From NCBI GenBank assembly GCA_005879535.1, contig VBKI01000058.1:78000-141999 (forward strand): a stretch of 64,000 nucleotides of DNA, in the 5' to 3' direction. The notes under the pieces were generated by a model. That model had not been told where the DNA came from and searched no databases. It was given only the letters and a program-made list of their open reading frames with translations. Of this stretch, positions 1-9,217 are shown in pieces. This DNA comes from Deltaproteobacteria bacterium (GTDB lineage Bacteria > Myxococcota > Myxococcia > Myxococcales > 40CM-4-68-19). Within the stretch, counting starts at the first letter, position 1, and each line of letters starts with the position of its first letter. The position numbers were made by a program, and so were the translations under genes.

Positions 1-2
1 CC

Positions 3-536
3 GGCATCATGCGCGGCGTCTTCGGCGATCCGGATCGGTTCCGCAAGACGTACTTCACCACCTTCCCGGGCCGCTACTTCACCGGCGACGGCTGCCGCCG
101 CGACGAAGACGGTTACTACTGGATCACCGGCCGCGTCGACGACGTGATCAACGTCAGCGGACACCGGCTGGGCACGGCGGAGGTCGAGAGCGCGCTGGTC
201 TCGCACCACGACGTCGCCGAGGCCGCGGTGGTGGGCTTCCCGCACGAGATCAAGGGGCAGGGGATCTACGCCTACGTCACGCTCAAGCAGGGCGTCGAGC
301 CCACCGAGAAGCTGCGGACGGATCTCGTCCAGCACGTGCGCAAGTGCATCGGGCCGCTCGCCCAGCCGGACGTGATCCACTGGGCGCCGGGCCTGCCCAA
401 GACCCGGTCGGGCAAGATCATGCGGCGCATCCTGCGGAAGATCGCGGCCGACGAGCTCGATTCGCTCGGCGACATCTCCACGCTCGCCGACCCGACCGTG
501 GTGGACAACCTGGTCAAGGACAAGAAAGCGCGGTAG
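3..536 (+). CDS. acs: Acetyl-CoA synthetase, C-terminal part (partial at window start)
   Basis: The window opens inside this gene, and the reading frame is already running at base 3. The 178 visible residues are the C-terminal part of an acetate--CoA ligase of the ANL superfamily, which makes acetyl-CoA from acetate, ATP and CoA in the cytoplasm. Visible marks are the hinge region [14 protein letters not shown], the [13 protein letters not shown] motif and the [11 protein letters not shown] motif, whose last lysine is the adenylation-catalytic and acetylation-regulated residue. The end of the protein (stop 534-536) is of normal type for the family. The gene is convergent with the next small gene, and a hairpin lies between them. 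The N-terminal three quarters lie outside the window. Propionyl-CoA synthetase is a less likely alternative. Confidence 0.93.
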   Translation, partial: GIMRGVFGDPDRFRKTYFTTFPGRYFTGDGCRRDEDGYYWITGRVDDVINVSGHRLGTAEVESALVSHHDVAEAAVVGFPHEIKGQGIYAYVTLKQGVEPTEKLRTDLVQHVRKCIGPLAQPDVIHWAPGLPKTRSGKIMRRILRKIAADELDSLGDISTLADPTVVDNLVKDKKAR

Positions 537-572
537 ATCGCAACCTGTACAGTCTCAAGCGAGAGCCGCAAA

Positions 573-591
573 GCCGCACCTCCGGTGCGGC
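573..591. terminator. Stem-loop between convergent genes
   Basis: GCCGCACC (573-580) pairs perfectly with GGTGCGGC (584-591) around a 3-base loop. It lies between the stop of the acetyl-CoA synthetase gene (536) and the stop of the minus-strand gene (597). There is no strong T tract on the plus side and only a TTT on the minus side, so it would be a weak or factor-assisted bidirectional terminator. The role is inference from position. Confidence 0.4.
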
Positions 592-596
592 AGCGG

Positions 597-809
597 CTAC
601 TGCTCCGAGATGCGGCGCGCGAGATCGTCCGCCGCCTTCTGCTGCTCGCGCTCCAGGTCCTTAGCGCGCTCACGGACGTTGTCCAGCTGGCGCTTCGGAG
701 CGCTCTGCGCCGCGGTGTCGCGCCCGGCCGTCCCGGTCAGCGCGGTCCGCACCGCGAAGGCGACGGCAGCCAGGCCGAGCAGCAGGACGAGGATTTTCCC
801 CAGGCTCAT
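597..809 (-). CDS. Small single-pass membrane protein with coiled-coil tail
   Basis: A 70-residue hypothetical protein. Residues 4-24 form one hydrophobic segment (ILVLLLGLAAVAFAVRTAL). From about residue 38 to the end the sequence is charged and heptad-like (NVRERAKDLEREQQKAADD), which suggests a short coiled coil. It may be a small inner-membrane protein or, if the segment is cleaved, a small secreted one. No family is recognised and no catalytic residues can be proposed. It is convergent with the acs gene and divergent from the MATE exporter gene at 877. Confidence rests on the sensible composition and clean boundaries. Confidence 0.6.
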   Translation of the reverse strand: MSLGKILVLLLGLAAVAFAVRTALTGTAGRDTAAQSAPKRQLDNVRERAKDLEREQQKAADDLARRISEQ

Positions 810-876
810 CTCCGCAGCGTCGCATCGCGGCCGCGGGGCGGCAAGAAACCGGAAGGCCCCGCGTTAGAATGCCCGG

Positions 877-2307
877 ATGACCGAACCTGCCGAGATCGCC
901 GCGGGGCCAGCGGCTCCGCGACGCGGCGGGCTTTGGTCTGACGTCCGCGAGGCGATCCGCGGCTCCGAACAGGACTACACCAAGGGCCCCATCGGACGCG
1001 CCATCCTCCTCCTCGCCATCCCCATGGTGCTGGAGATGGCGCTGGAGAGCGTCTTCGCCGTCACCGACGTCTTCTTCGTCGGGCGGCTCGGGCCGGACGC
1101 AGTCGCGGCCGTCGGCCTCACCGAGTCGATGCTCACGCTCGTCTACGCGCTCGCGATGGGCCTCGGCATCGGGACCACGGCCGTGGTGGCGCGGCGGATC
1201 GGCGAGAAAGACCGCGAAGGAGCCGCGAACGCCGCTGTGCAGTCGGTCTTCCTCGGCATCGGCGGCGCCGTTCTGCTCGGGGGCCTCGGCGTAGCCTTGG
1301 CCCCACACCTGCTCGCGCTGATGGGCGCATCGCCTGCGGTGCTGCAGATCGGGTCGGGATACACGCGCGTCATGCTGGGCGGCGAGGCGACGATCGTCGT
1401 GCTCTTCGTCGTCAACGCCGTCTTCCGCGGCGCTGGCGACGCGGCGATCGCGATGCGCGTGCTGTGGCTTGCGAATGCGATCAACATCGTCCTCGGCCCC
1501 TGCTTCATCTTCGGGCTCGGCCCGTTCCCCGAGCTGGGCGTCACCGGCGCCGCGGTGGCGACTACCATCGGGCGGGCAAGCGGAGCCGTCTATGCCATCA
1601 GCCGGCTGCTGCGACCGGGCTCCCGCGTCGCGGTCGGCCGGCGGCATCTGGGCGTCGATGTGCCGGTGATGCGGACCGTCGCGCGGCTCTCCGGCTCGGG
1701 AGCGTTCCAGTCCATCGTGGGCATGGCGAGCTGGATCGGCCTGGTCCGGATCGTCGCCACCTTCGGCTCGCAGGCGCTCGCGGGATACACCATCGGCATC
1801 CGGATCATCGTCTTCGCATTGCTTCCGTCCTGGGGGATGAGCAATGCCGCGGCGACGATGGTCGGCCAGGCACTCGGAGCGGGAGACCCCGACCGCGCCG
1901 AGCGCTCCGTCTGGCGCGCATGCCTCTACAACCTGGTATTCCTCTCGGCCATCGGCCTCGGATTCGTCGTGGCGGCGCGCCCGATCGTCTCCGCCTTCAC
2001 CTCCGACCCGCAAGTGTTGGCGTACGGCACCCAATGCCTGCGGATCATCGCCGCGGGATTCGCCTTCTATGCCTACGGAATGGTGCTCTCGCAGTCGTTC
2101 AACGGAGCGGGCGATACCGCCACGCCGACGTTGCTCAACCTGATCGTCTTCTGGCTTTGGGAGCTGCCGCTGGCATGGGCGCTCGCCGTCGCCCTCGGAA
2201 TGGGCCCTCGCGGCGCCTTCGTCGCAGTTGCCGTTTCGTTCTCGACGCTCGCAGTGGCAGCGGGTGCGATCTTCCGTCGCGGCAAATGGAAGCGCGTCGT
2301 CGTCTAA
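877..2307 (+). CDS. MATE family efflux transporter
   Basis: A 476-residue polytopic inner-membrane protein of the multidrug and toxic compound extrusion (MATE/NorM) family, which exports cationic drugs or metabolites using a Na+ or H+ gradient. After a 35-residue cytoplasmic N-terminus come twelve hydrophobic segments, typical of the family length of 450-480. The first helix carries the conserved AIPMVLEMALESVFAVTD stretch and the second half repeats the fold (GMASWIGLVRIVATFG). It has its own promoter region downstream of a convergent gene pair. The next gene starts 30 bases downstream, so co-transcription is possible. The substrate cannot be told from the sequence. Confidence 0.92.
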   Translation: MTEPAEIAAGPAAPRRGGLWSDVREAIRGSEQDYTKGPIGRAILLLAIPMVLEMALESVFAVTDVFFVGRLGPDAVAAVGLTESMLTLVYALAMGLGIGTTAVVARRIGEKDREGAANAAVQSVFLGIGGAVLLGGLGVALAPHLLALMGASPAVLQIGSGYTRVMLGGEATIVVLFVVNAVFRGAGDAAIAMRVLWLANAINIVLGPCFIFGLGPFPELGVTGAAVATTIGRASGAVYAISRLLRPGSRVAVGRRHLGVDVPVMRTVARLSGSGAFQSIVGMASWIGLVRIVATFGSQALAGYTIGIRIIVFALLPSWGMSNAAATMVGQALGAGDPDRAERSVWRACLYNLVFLSAIGLGFVVAARPIVSAFTSDPQVLAYGTQCLRIIAAGFAFYAYGMVLSQSFNGAGDTATPTLLNLIVFWLWELPLAWALAVALGMGPRGAFVAVAVSFSTLAVAAGAIFRRGKWKRVVV

Positions 2308-2336
2308 GCTGTTACCTTCGCAGCCGCGAGGACCCC

Positions 2337-2615
2337 ATGTGCCGAAACATCCGGACGCTCTTCAACTTCAAGCCGCCCGCCACCGACGAGGAGATCCACG
2401 CGTCGTCGGTGCAGTTCGTCCGCAAGCTGAGCGGATTTCATCATCCTTCGAAGGCCAACGCTGACGCGTTCGACCGCGCCGTCGAGGAAGTGACCGCCGC
2501 CGCCCGGCGGCTGGTGGATTCGCTCGTCACCAACTCGCCGCCGCGCAATCGCGAGGAAGTCGCCGCGGAGGCCCGGACCCGTTCGGCGAAGCGCTTCCGG
2601 CGGGCTGGTGCCTGA
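2337..2615 (+). CDS. DUF2277 family protein
   Basis: A 92-residue cytoplasmic protein beginning MCRNIRTLFNFKPPATDEEI, the signature N-terminus of the DUF2277 family. These are small conserved proteins of unknown function, usually about 85-95 residues, so length and start agree. The CR.I..L...PPAT segment is the conserved core; the C-terminal third is basic and variable. The start codon at 2337 follows the MATE stop by 29 bases. The last 8 bases overlap the GTG start of the patatin-like reading frame, which suggests translational coupling. No function is assigned to this family. Confidence 0.88.
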   Translation: MCRNIRTLFNFKPPATDEEIHASSVQFVRKLSGFHHPSKANADAFDRAVEEVTAAARRLVDSLVTNSPPRNREEVAAEARTRSAKRFRRAGA

Positions 2616-3451
2616 CGAGAAGCCGCGCCGGGCGCTGGTCCTTTCCGGCGGCGGCAGCAGGAGACGAGCAGGTCGACTACGATCTCCTCTGCGGGACTTC
2701 CGTCGGCGCGATCAACGCCGCCTATGTCGCGCAGACGCCGCTGGGGAAGCCTCGAGAGGCGGCGGCGAAGCTGCGCGCGCTCTGGGACACGGTGACGACC
2801 GACAAGGTGCACCGGGCGTGGTTTCCCTTCGGCAAGATCGCGTCATTCTTCAAGACGTCGGTGTATGACTCCGCACCGCTCCACGGGTGGATTCGCTCGG
2901 GCCTCGATGCGGCGGCAGTGCGCGCGTCCGGTCGCCGCCTCCGCATCGTCTCGGTGTCGTTCGGCACCGGTGAAACGTTCGTCGCGAACGAGCAGACCGC
3001 CGATTTGGCGGAGTGGGTGATCGCCTCGTCTGCGTTTCCGGTGATGCTGACCCCCGCCTCGATCGGCGGAGATCTGTGGACGGACGGCGGCCTGCGCACG
3101 GTGACCCCGCTGGGCGAGGCGATCCGCGCGGGCGCCGACGACATCGACGTGGTTCTCTCCTCGGACCCGTTCGCAAAGTCGCCCTTCGAGGTGAAGGACG
3201 CGCATGCGATCCCGCAACTTCTCTTGCGCTCCATCGACATCATGAACGGCGAGGTGAGCCGCGCCGACTTGCGCATCGCGGGCCTGAAGAACGATCTCTC
3301 GGAGCTCCGCCGCGAATACCGGAAGGTGCGGATCCGCCTCTTCCAGCCCACCCAGCCGCTCCCGTTCGACTCGCTCGACTTCGACCCCGGAAATCTAAAA
3401 GCGATGATCGACGCCGGATACGCGCAATCCGCGGTCTCCGGCGCCGTGTAG
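2608..3451 (+). pseudogene. Patatin-like phospholipase with internal deletion/frameshift
   Basis: Two frames together encode a patatin-family serine lipase. The GTG start at 2608 gives RRALVLSGGGS, which carries the oxyanion-hole glycine loop. The frame is then lost near 2655, and the other frame resumes with YDLLCGTSVGAINAAYVAQ, which holds the GXSXG nucleophile serine. It continues through WTDGGL, which carries the catalytic aspartate, to the stop at 3451. What is missing is the family segment between the glycine loop and the nucleophile strand (normally RGAYEAGVLRYL...), some 20-25 codons and not a multiple of three. Everything else looks under selection. It is therefore a recent pseudogene or a sequence error; a functional enzyme cannot be made from this sequence as it stands. 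Confidence 0.75.
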
Positions 3452-3453
3452 AC

Positions 3454-6400
3454 TTACTTGTGCTCGTCCTCGATCATCTGCTCCGGGTCGTGCCACCACT
3501 GCTCGGCCGACCGATGCCGCGGCGCCGAGATGAACCTGCCGAAAGACGACTGCGTCGCCGCCGGCGTGGCGAACGGAGCCATCAAGTCCTTGACCGTGTA
3601 GAGGCGGCCGTTCTTCATCACGCTCGCCACGTGGGTCGCGTTCCGGATGTCGTCGAGTGGATCGTCGGTCAGGAAGACAAAGTCAGCCAGCTTGCCCGGC
3701 TCGATGGTCCCCAGGTCCTTCGACACGCTGAACGTCTCCGCCGGCAGCTTGGTGGCCGACTGGAGCGCCCGCCACGGCGGAAGGTGGCCGAGGAGGACCT
3801 GTGCGCGCAGGTTCAGGTGCAGCGCGGTGGCGACGTTGTCGAGCGGAGAGTCGGTGCCCGCCAGCATCGTGCCGCCGTTCTGCTGGATGTACGCGACCGT
3901 GTCCTCTTCCTTCTGCAGGGCATCGCGGCCGGCCTGCGGATTCAGGGTCGCGGCTTTGCTCTTCGCGACGAGGAGGGTCTGGTCCCAGGGAACGTTCAAC
4001 GTCGTCAGCCGGACGTCGTTCACCATGGTCGGCTCGTCCGAATACAGGACAGGGCTGAAGGTCGTGGAGATGTCGAACATCCCGGAGAGCCGGAAGAGAT
4101 CGCGCATGTCGGAGTAGCTGATGCCGCCCGTCGAGCGCGTGTATGCGAAGCCCGTCCGCGTGGTGGCGGAGACGTGCGTCTGTCCGTCCATGCCAAAGGC
4201 GAGGCCGGGCAGCATGTAGTGCGAGGCGACCCAGACGCCCATGTCCTGGTGCGCGACCTGCATCGCGCGAAGCTGCCACTCATGCTGCAGGCGCACGTAC
4301 GTCTTCAGCATGTCGTAGCCCAGCGCCTTGCCGCGCGACAGCTCCCGCTCCAGCTGCGCGGCGCTCGTGGTCGGGCGCATGAAGTTGTAGAACACGCGCT
4401 CGCCGTCGATCGCCTCGCCGGTAGCGAAGTAGCGCGGCCCCACGCGGTCGCCCGACGCGAACGATTCCCGCGTCTCGACCGCACGGTATGCGGGATCACC
4501 GACGGAGTTGAGGGTGGTGACGCCGTAGGTCATCCACAGCCGGCCCAGGCGGTCGCCGTAGAACTTGCCCTCGATGTACTCGTGCGTGTGCGATTCCCAG
4601 AGGCCGGGAATGACGGTCTGCTTCGAGGCGTCGATGACGTTGCCCGCAGTGTCGTGCACGCTGTCCCGGTGAGGCTGGATGCTGTCGATGCGATTGCCTT
4701 TGACGATGAGGTCCACGTTGGTCAGCTCATCGGGTCCACGGCCGTCCCAGAGGCGCCCGGCATGGATCACGGTCCGTCCCGAGGAGGGCTGGTCCGGCTT
4801 CCAGGTGAGATCGAGCTCCACGTCGCGGGGATTGCCGCCGCTCCGCGCGATCAGGCGCAGCTTGCCGTTCGAGAGATAGAGCAGCTGCTGCGAGTCGCCG
4901 CTCCAGGTGGGCGCGTCCGTCACCTCGGTGTTGATCCGTGTGGCGGTCCCGGTCGGCTTCCCGCTGTCGCGGTCCACCGGGCGGATCCAGAGGTTGCTCT
5001 CCATGACCAGCGCCATCGCCGTTCCGTCGGGCGAATACACGGGGCCGTCCTCGCCGCGGGTGCCCAGCGACATGTACTGCCCTTCGCCGGTCGCGCTGCC
5101 CGTCGGGTTGTAGGTCAAGGCGCCGGTCGCCACGTCGACGGTGAGGATCTGGCTGGTCCCTTCGCGGAACCTGCGCGTGTACGGCTTGAGCGCGCCGATG
5201 GCGATGGTGTTGCCGGCGAACGACCAGCTCGGCTTGCTCGGCGCGAACAGGTTCAGCGTGGTCGAGTTGGCTGGAGGCGCGCCGACGGCGTGCACGGCCT
5301 TGGTATTGAAGTCGTAATAGAAGGTGGCGCCGTTCTGATCCTGGAAGGCGAGCTTCGATCCGTCCCGCGACCAGGCGGCGGAGACCTGGGCGCCACCGAA
5401 CGTGGTGACGGGGGTCTCGTCTCCGCGGCCGGTGCGGACGTCATAGACGTACACCTTCATGATCCCGCTCTTGTCGGTCGAGTAGGCGAGCTTCGTCCCG
5501 TCGGCCGACCAGGCGGGATCGCACTTGTAGTAGGTGTCGGCCGTGATCGGGCGCGGCTTCTTGCCGATCTCCATCAGCCAGATCTGGTTGAGAGCCTCGA
5601 AAGCGACCTGCTTCGCGTCGGGAGACAGCGCCGGGCCGACGATTCCCACCACCTGGCGCTTGTCGGCGGAGTCGAAGTCGAACTTCTTGCGCGTGTAGGA
5701 ATCGCGCATGATCGGGAAGGTGGCCTCGAATGGAACGTCGGTGGTACCGCCGCCGATGGTGCTGATCTCGATCTTTCCGTCCGCCGTGTAGAGAAGCTCC
5801 GTTTCCGAGAGCCACACCGGGTAGAACGGGAACACGTCGTTGCTGGTGCCGACACGCGTCGTCGCGCCGCCGGGCGCGAGATCTTTCACCCAGAGCTGGC
5901 TCTGATTGACGTTGTCGTTGATGCTGAACTGCACGTAAGCGAGCTTGCCGCCTCCCGGAGAATAAGCGGGAGAGTTGAGGCGCTGCGCCCTGGGATCCGG
6001 CGGAGGCGCTGGCGCCGTCACCAACGTCGTGCGTGCGCCGCCGGCCGCGGGCACCGCCTGGATCGAGGTGCCGGTGGCGCCAGTCCCGTTGACGAAGGCG
6101 ATGGTCGTTCCGTCCGGCGACCACGTCGGCTCGAACGCGTCGAACGTCGTGTCGGAGGCAACGGTGGTCGAGGAGCCCGATGCGACGTCCACCACGCGGA
6201 TGACGTAATTGCTGCCGAAGGCCGCGTTGTCGGACGAGTACGCGATTCTCGATCCGTCGGGCGAGACGCGCGGATCGCGGTCGTCGGGGTGGCCTGACGT
6301 GAGCTGGCGCACATTGCGGCCGTCCGGATCCATCTTCCAGATGTGGAAGGTGCCGCCGGAGTAGGCCTGGAAGGCGACGAAGCCCCCGCGCCGCGCATAG

Positions 6401-6669
6401 TCCGGCCGCGCCGGCTCGAGCAGCGGCTGTGTCAGAGGAGTGGCCGTACCACCGGCGATCGGCAACGACCAGAGCACGCCCTGCAGGTCGAAGACGATCG
6501 ACGCGAAATCCGGCGAGACCGTCGCCGCGATGTTCGTGCCCCGGTTGACCTTGATCTGATCCGGCGAGGTCGCCCATCCAGGTGCGACGTGGACCCCCAC
6601 GACCACGAGTGCAATACCGAGAATTCCCAGCGACACGGCATACCAGCGCCGGCTGCGCGAGTTGTTCAT
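3454..6669 (-). CDS. Secreted TolB-type beta-propeller / amidohydrolase fusion
   Basis: A 1071-residue exported protein. Residues 1-34 are a signal anchor (basic start then GILGIALVVVGVHVAP). Residues 50 to about 640 contain repeated PD40/TolB propeller blades with the SPDGSRIAY-type motif (SPDGTTIAF, SADGTKLAY, SPDGTAMAL). Residues 645-1071 are a metal-dependent amidohydrolase of the imidazolonepropionase/prolidase-like group: a β-sandwich start VIHAGRLWDGRG, the metal motif HTH (VIPGLWESHTHEY), later histidine SHYMLP and the late aspartate in AGTDSPLDN. Such propeller-amidohydrolase fusions are common in Acidobacteria and Myxococcota; their substrates are mostly unknown, with peptides or cyclic imides likely. 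The gene is convergent with the patatin locus, only two bases apart. Confidence 0.9.
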   Translation of the reverse strand: MNNSRSRRWYAVSLGILGIALVVVGVHVAPGWATSPDQIKVNRGTNIAATVSPDFASIVFDLQGVLWSLPIAGGTATPLTQPLLEPARPDYARRGGFVAFQAYSGGTFHIWKMDPDGRNVRQLTSGHPDDRDPRVSPDGSRIAYSSDNAAFGSNYVIRVVDVASGSSTTVASDTTFDAFEPTWSPDGTTIAFVNGTGATGTSIQAVPAAGGARTTLVTAPAPPPDPRAQRLNSPAYSPGGGKLAYVQFSINDNVNQSQLWVKDLAPGGATTRVGTSNDVFPFYPVWLSETELLYTADGKIEISTIGGGTTDVPFEATFPIMRDSYTRKKFDFDSADKRQVVGIVGPALSPDAKQVAFEALNQIWLMEIGKKPRPITADTYYKCDPAWSADGTKLAYSTDKSGIMKVYVYDVRTGRGDETPVTTFGGAQVSAAWSRDGSKLAFQDQNGATFYYDFNTKAVHAVGAPPANSTTLNLFAPSKPSWSFAGNTIAIGALKPYTRRFREGTSQILTVDVATGALTYNPTGSATGEGQYMSLGTRGEDGPVYSPDGTAMALVMESNLWIRPVDRDSGKPTGTATRINTEVTDAPTWSGDSQQLLYLSNGKLRLIARSGGNPRDVELDLTWKPDQPSSGRTVIHAGRLWDGRGPDELTNVDLIVKGNRIDSIQPHRDSVHDTAGNVIDASKQTVIPGLWESHTHEYIEGKFYGDRLGRLWMTYGVTTLNSVGDPAYRAVETRESFASGDRVGPRYFATGEAIDGERVFYNFMRPTTSAAQLERELSRGKALGYDMLKTYVRLQHEWQLRAMQVAHQDMGVWVASHYMLPGLAFGMDGQTHVSATTRTGFAYTRSTGGISYSDMRDLFRLSGMFDISTTFSPVLYSDEPTMVNDVRLTTLNVPWDQTLLVAKSKAATLNPQAGRDALQKEEDTVAYIQQNGGTMLAGTDSPLDNVATALHLNLRAQVLLGHLPPWRALQSATKLPAETFSVSKDLGTIEPGKLADFVFLTDDPLDDIRNATHVASVMKNGRLYTVKDLMAPFATPAATQSSFGRFISAPRHRSAEQWWHDPEQMIEDEHK

Positions 6670-6753
6670 AGCGGTCCCTTTCCCAGGTGAGCGTCCGGGT
6701 ACCGGTGGGCGCGGTGCTCACCTAAAGCAAGAGACGACGGGTCGTCCGTCCGC

Positions 6754-7806
6754 CTACGCTCGCATCAGCGCGGCGCCCCAGTGGAAGCCGGAGCCGAGCC
6801 CCACGAAACAGACCAGCTGGCCTTCGCGGATGCGTCCGCTCTTCCGACATTCGTCCAGGGCGATCGGGATCGTCGCCGCTGTCGTGTTCCCGTATTTTTG
6901 AATGTTGTTGTAGACGCGTTCATCCGGCAGGCCGAGCGCCTTCTGCACTGCCTCGTTGATCCGGAGGTTCGCCTGGTGAGCGATGAGCAGGTCGATGTCA
7001 CCTACCGCCATGTGGTGCTTTGCGCAAAGCTCGCGGACCGCCTGGGGCATGCGGGACACCGCCAGCTTGAATACCGCGCGGCCGTTCATCTCCGGGACAT
7101 GCCGCCAGGCGCGAACCTGCTCCTCGTCCACGAACGGCCGGTGCGCAAAGCCCATCCCGGGGACGTACAGGTCCTTGTAGTTGGCGCCGTCGGAATGGAG
7201 CTGGAACCCGAGAAGGCCGCGCTCTCCGTCCGCGGCCCGCAGCACCACCGCACCGGCTGCGTCGCCGAACAAGACGGTGCGGTCGCGGAAGCCCGTGATC
7301 ACCGCCTTCTCCTCCTCGGAAGGAGGCTGGCCGCCGCGCCCGAAGAGAAAGTCCCACGCGGTCCAGGGCATGAAACCGGAGTGGACTTCCGCACCGACGA
7401 GCAGCACCGTGCGCGCTTCTCCCGCCTTGAGCAGGACGTCGGCGACCTGAAGCCCGTAGATGAACCCGGTGCATTGCTGTCGGATGTCGAGCGCGGGGAC
7501 GTGCGCTACGCCGAGCTTGTCCTGAAGGATGCCGCCGCACCCCGGAAAGTAGTGGTCCGGCGTCATGGTGGCGAAAACGATGTAGTCCACCTCTTCCTTG
7601 GCGATGCCGGCATCGGCGAGCGCCTTCCTTGCCGCGCCCAGGCCGAGGTCGCTGGTCGAGGTGCCCTGCTCGACGTAGTAGCGCGTCTCGACGCCGCTGC
7701 GCTCGCGGATCCATGCGTCTGACGTGTCCATGATCCGGGCGAGCTGGTCGTTGGTGACCAGGTTCTCGCCGGTGACGAAGCCGCTTCCGATGATCTGGCT
7801 GCGCAT
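6754..7806 (-). CDS. fabH: 3-oxoacyl-ACP synthase III (FabH-type ketosynthase)
   Basis: A 350-residue thiolase-fold condensing enzyme. FabH condenses an acyl-CoA with malonyl-ACP to start fatty-acid synthesis. The catalytic triad is in place: Cys112 in RQQCTGF, His277 in IAHQANLRI and Asn307 in KYGNTTAATIP. Length fits, with a slightly long insertion around residues 150-170 (FLFGRGGQPPSEEEKA). That insertion and the absence of neighbouring fab genes suggest a dedicated paralogue, for example for an unusual starter acyl group or for OleA/PqsD-like chemistry, rather than the housekeeping copy. It stands alone on the minus strand, downstream of two gene remnants. Confidence 0.88.
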   Translation of the reverse strand: MRSQIIGSGFVTGENLVTNDQLARIMDTSDAWIRERSGVETRYYVEQGTSTSDLGLGAARKALADAGIAKEEVDYIVFATMTPDHYFPGCGGILQDKLGVAHVPALDIRQQCTGFIYGLQVADVLLKAGEARTVLLVGAEVHSGFMPWTAWDFLFGRGGQPPSEEEKAVITGFRDRTVLFGDAAGAVVLRAADGERGLLGFQLHSDGANYKDLYVPGMGFAHRPFVDEEQVRAWRHVPEMNGRAVFKLAVSRMPQAVRELCAKHHMAVGDIDLLIAHQANLRINEAVQKALGLPDERVYNNIQKYGNTTAATIPIALDECRKSGRIREGQLVCFVGLGSGFHWGAALMRA

Positions 7807-7852
7807 GTCGCGACCTCCGGGCGGATTCTCCTAACAGACGGCGGACCATCCG

Positions 7853-7969
7853 TCACTGGCATGTCAGCGTGCCGGTTCCGGGATCCAGGGCGTCCACCCC
7901 CGCGCAAACAGGCGCATCGAACGTGCCGGTCACGTGTTCGCCGAAATCGAACGTGAGATCGTATCTTGT
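7853..7969 (-). pseudogene. C-terminal remnant of a secreted protein
   Basis: Read on the minus strand from 7963, the frame gives YDLTFDFGEHVTGTFDAPVC and continues AGVDALDPGTGTLTCQ to a TGA at 7853-7855. This has the composition of the last β-strands of a secreted lipoprotein-like domain rather than random GC-rich sequence. There is no start: the frame is opened only by the TAG that ends the kelch fragment at 7970. I read it as the tail of a lost gene. The family is not recognised, and chance is possible because the stretch is short. Confidence 0.4.
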
Positions 7970-8190
7970 CTACTCGACCGCGAATACCTCGTGCGTGTTC
8001 GTCGCTGCGAAGCCGGGAATCGTCGCTCCGCCTGGCAGGTAGACGTTGTTTCCGATCGCGGAGCCGAAGATTCCATGCCGCGGCGTCGGCATGGGAGCAA
8101 GCTTGCTCCAGGCGTTTGCCGCAGGATCGAACACGGCGACGTTCCGCCGCACGACGCCGCGAGCGAGAGCAGCAAAGCGAATCGAAGCAT
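7970..8190 (-). pseudogene. Kelch-repeat lipoprotein reduced to signal peptide plus last repeat
   Basis: From an ATG at 8190 the minus strand encodes a perfect lipoprotein signal peptide, MLRFALLLSLAASCGG, with lipobox LAASC. Around 8150 the frame shifts and the other frame supplies a single C-terminal kelch repeat (VAVFDPAANAWSKLAPMPTP, then HGIFGSAIGNNVYLPGG), ending FAVE at 7970. Kelch lipoproteins normally carry five to seven such repeats and about 300-400 residues, so most of the β-propeller has been removed with head and tail kept. Both halves match the same known type of protein, so a single internal deletion of close to 1 kb is the simplest explanation. Confidence 0.65.
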
Positions 8191-8251
8191 GGGAGACTTG
8201 CAGTGCGCCGCGTCGTCAGCCCATAACGCTCCAACTGCAGCCGCTCCGAGG

Positions 8252-9217
8252 ATGAACATGAAGAAGGCGCCGCTCATTGCCGCAGCCCTCGTCTTCACCG
8301 CCTCTTCGCTGCCCGCCCAGCAGAGGTCGGTCAGGCTCTCCATCGCCACCGGCGGGACCGGTGGCGTGTACTATCCGCTCGGCGGCGGATTGGCCAGCGT
8401 GCTCAGCAAGAACCTGCCCGGCGTGGACGCGACTGCCGAGGTGACCAGCGCCTCGGTGGACAACGTCAAGCTGATCGGTGCTGGAAAAGCGGACCTCGCC
8501 TTTTGCCTCGCGGACACGGCGAGCGACGGCCTCAAGGGAACGGGCAAGTTCAAGGAAAAGGTCCCGGTTCGCTCCATCGCCGTGCTGTACGCGAACAAGA
8601 GCCAATGGGTCACCCTCGAGGGAACCGGCATCGGGAAGATGCAGGACCTCAAGGGCCGGCGCATTTCCACCGGCGCGCCGGGGAGCGGGACCGAGACCAT
8701 CGCGCTGCGCATCCTCGAAGCCTACGGCATGGATCCCGAGAAAGACGTGAAGCGGGAGAAGTTGTCGGTCGCGGAATCGGTGAATGCTCTGAAGGACCGG
8801 AAGATCGACGCGTTCTTCTGGTCGGGCGGGGTTCCTACCGCGGCGGTCACCGACCTGGCCGCCACTCCCGGGATGAAGATCAAGCTTCTCGATCACGCCG
8901 AGGCAGTCCCGAACCTGATCAAGAAGTACGGACCGCTCTACGTGAAAGGAGTCATCCCCGCGAAGGCCTACCCGGGGCAGGACAAGGACGCCAACGTCGC
9001 GGACGTCTGGAACGTCCTGCTCGTGCACGAGAAGATGGACGAGAAACTCGCCTATGACATCGCGAAGACCCTGTTCGAGAAGCAGGCGGACCTCGTCGCG
9101 GTGCACTCCGAGGCGGCCAACCTGAAGCTCTCGACGCAGTACGAGAGCGCGTCGCCGATCCCCTTCCACCCCGGTGCAATGAAATACTTCGCGGAGAAAG
9201 GGCTGAAGCCCAAGTGA
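8252..9217 (+). CDS. TAXI family TRAP transporter solute-binding protein
   Basis: A 321-residue periplasmic receptor of a tripartite ATP-independent transporter of the TAXI subtype. Residues 1-23 are a signal peptide ending PAQQ. The mature start RLSIATGGTGGVYYPLGG is the family signature, and the body follows the TAXI pattern (GAGKADLAFC, STGAPGSGTETIA). ATG 8252 was chosen because the signal peptide begins there; a second ATG at 8258 is possible. The next gene (DUF1850) overlaps the stop codon and the fused permease follows, so the three form one transport operon. Characterised TAXI ligands include glutamate and 2-oxoglutarate; the ligand here is unknown. Confidence 0.92.
   Translation: MNMKKAPLIAAALVFTASSLPAQQRSVRLSIATGGTGGVYYPLGGGLASVLSKNLPGVDATAEVTSASVDNVKLIGAGKADLAFCLADTASDGLKGTGKFKEKVPVRSIAVLYANKSQWVTLEGTGIGKMQDLKGRRISTGAPGSGTETIALRILEAYGMDPEKDVKREKLSVAESVNALKDRKIDAFFWSGGVPTAAVTDLAATPGMKIKLLDHAEAVPNLIKKYGPLYVKGVIPAKAYPGQDKDANVADVWNVLLVHEKMDEKLAYDIAKTLFEKQADLVAVHSEAANLKLSTQYESASPIPFHPGAMKYFAEKGLKPK

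Noticed and set aside
3013-6297. A 1094-residue open frame on the plus strand
   Set aside because: It runs antisense through the propeller-amidohydrolase gene, is rich in R, G and V without any domain, and open antisense frames of this size are common at this GC content.
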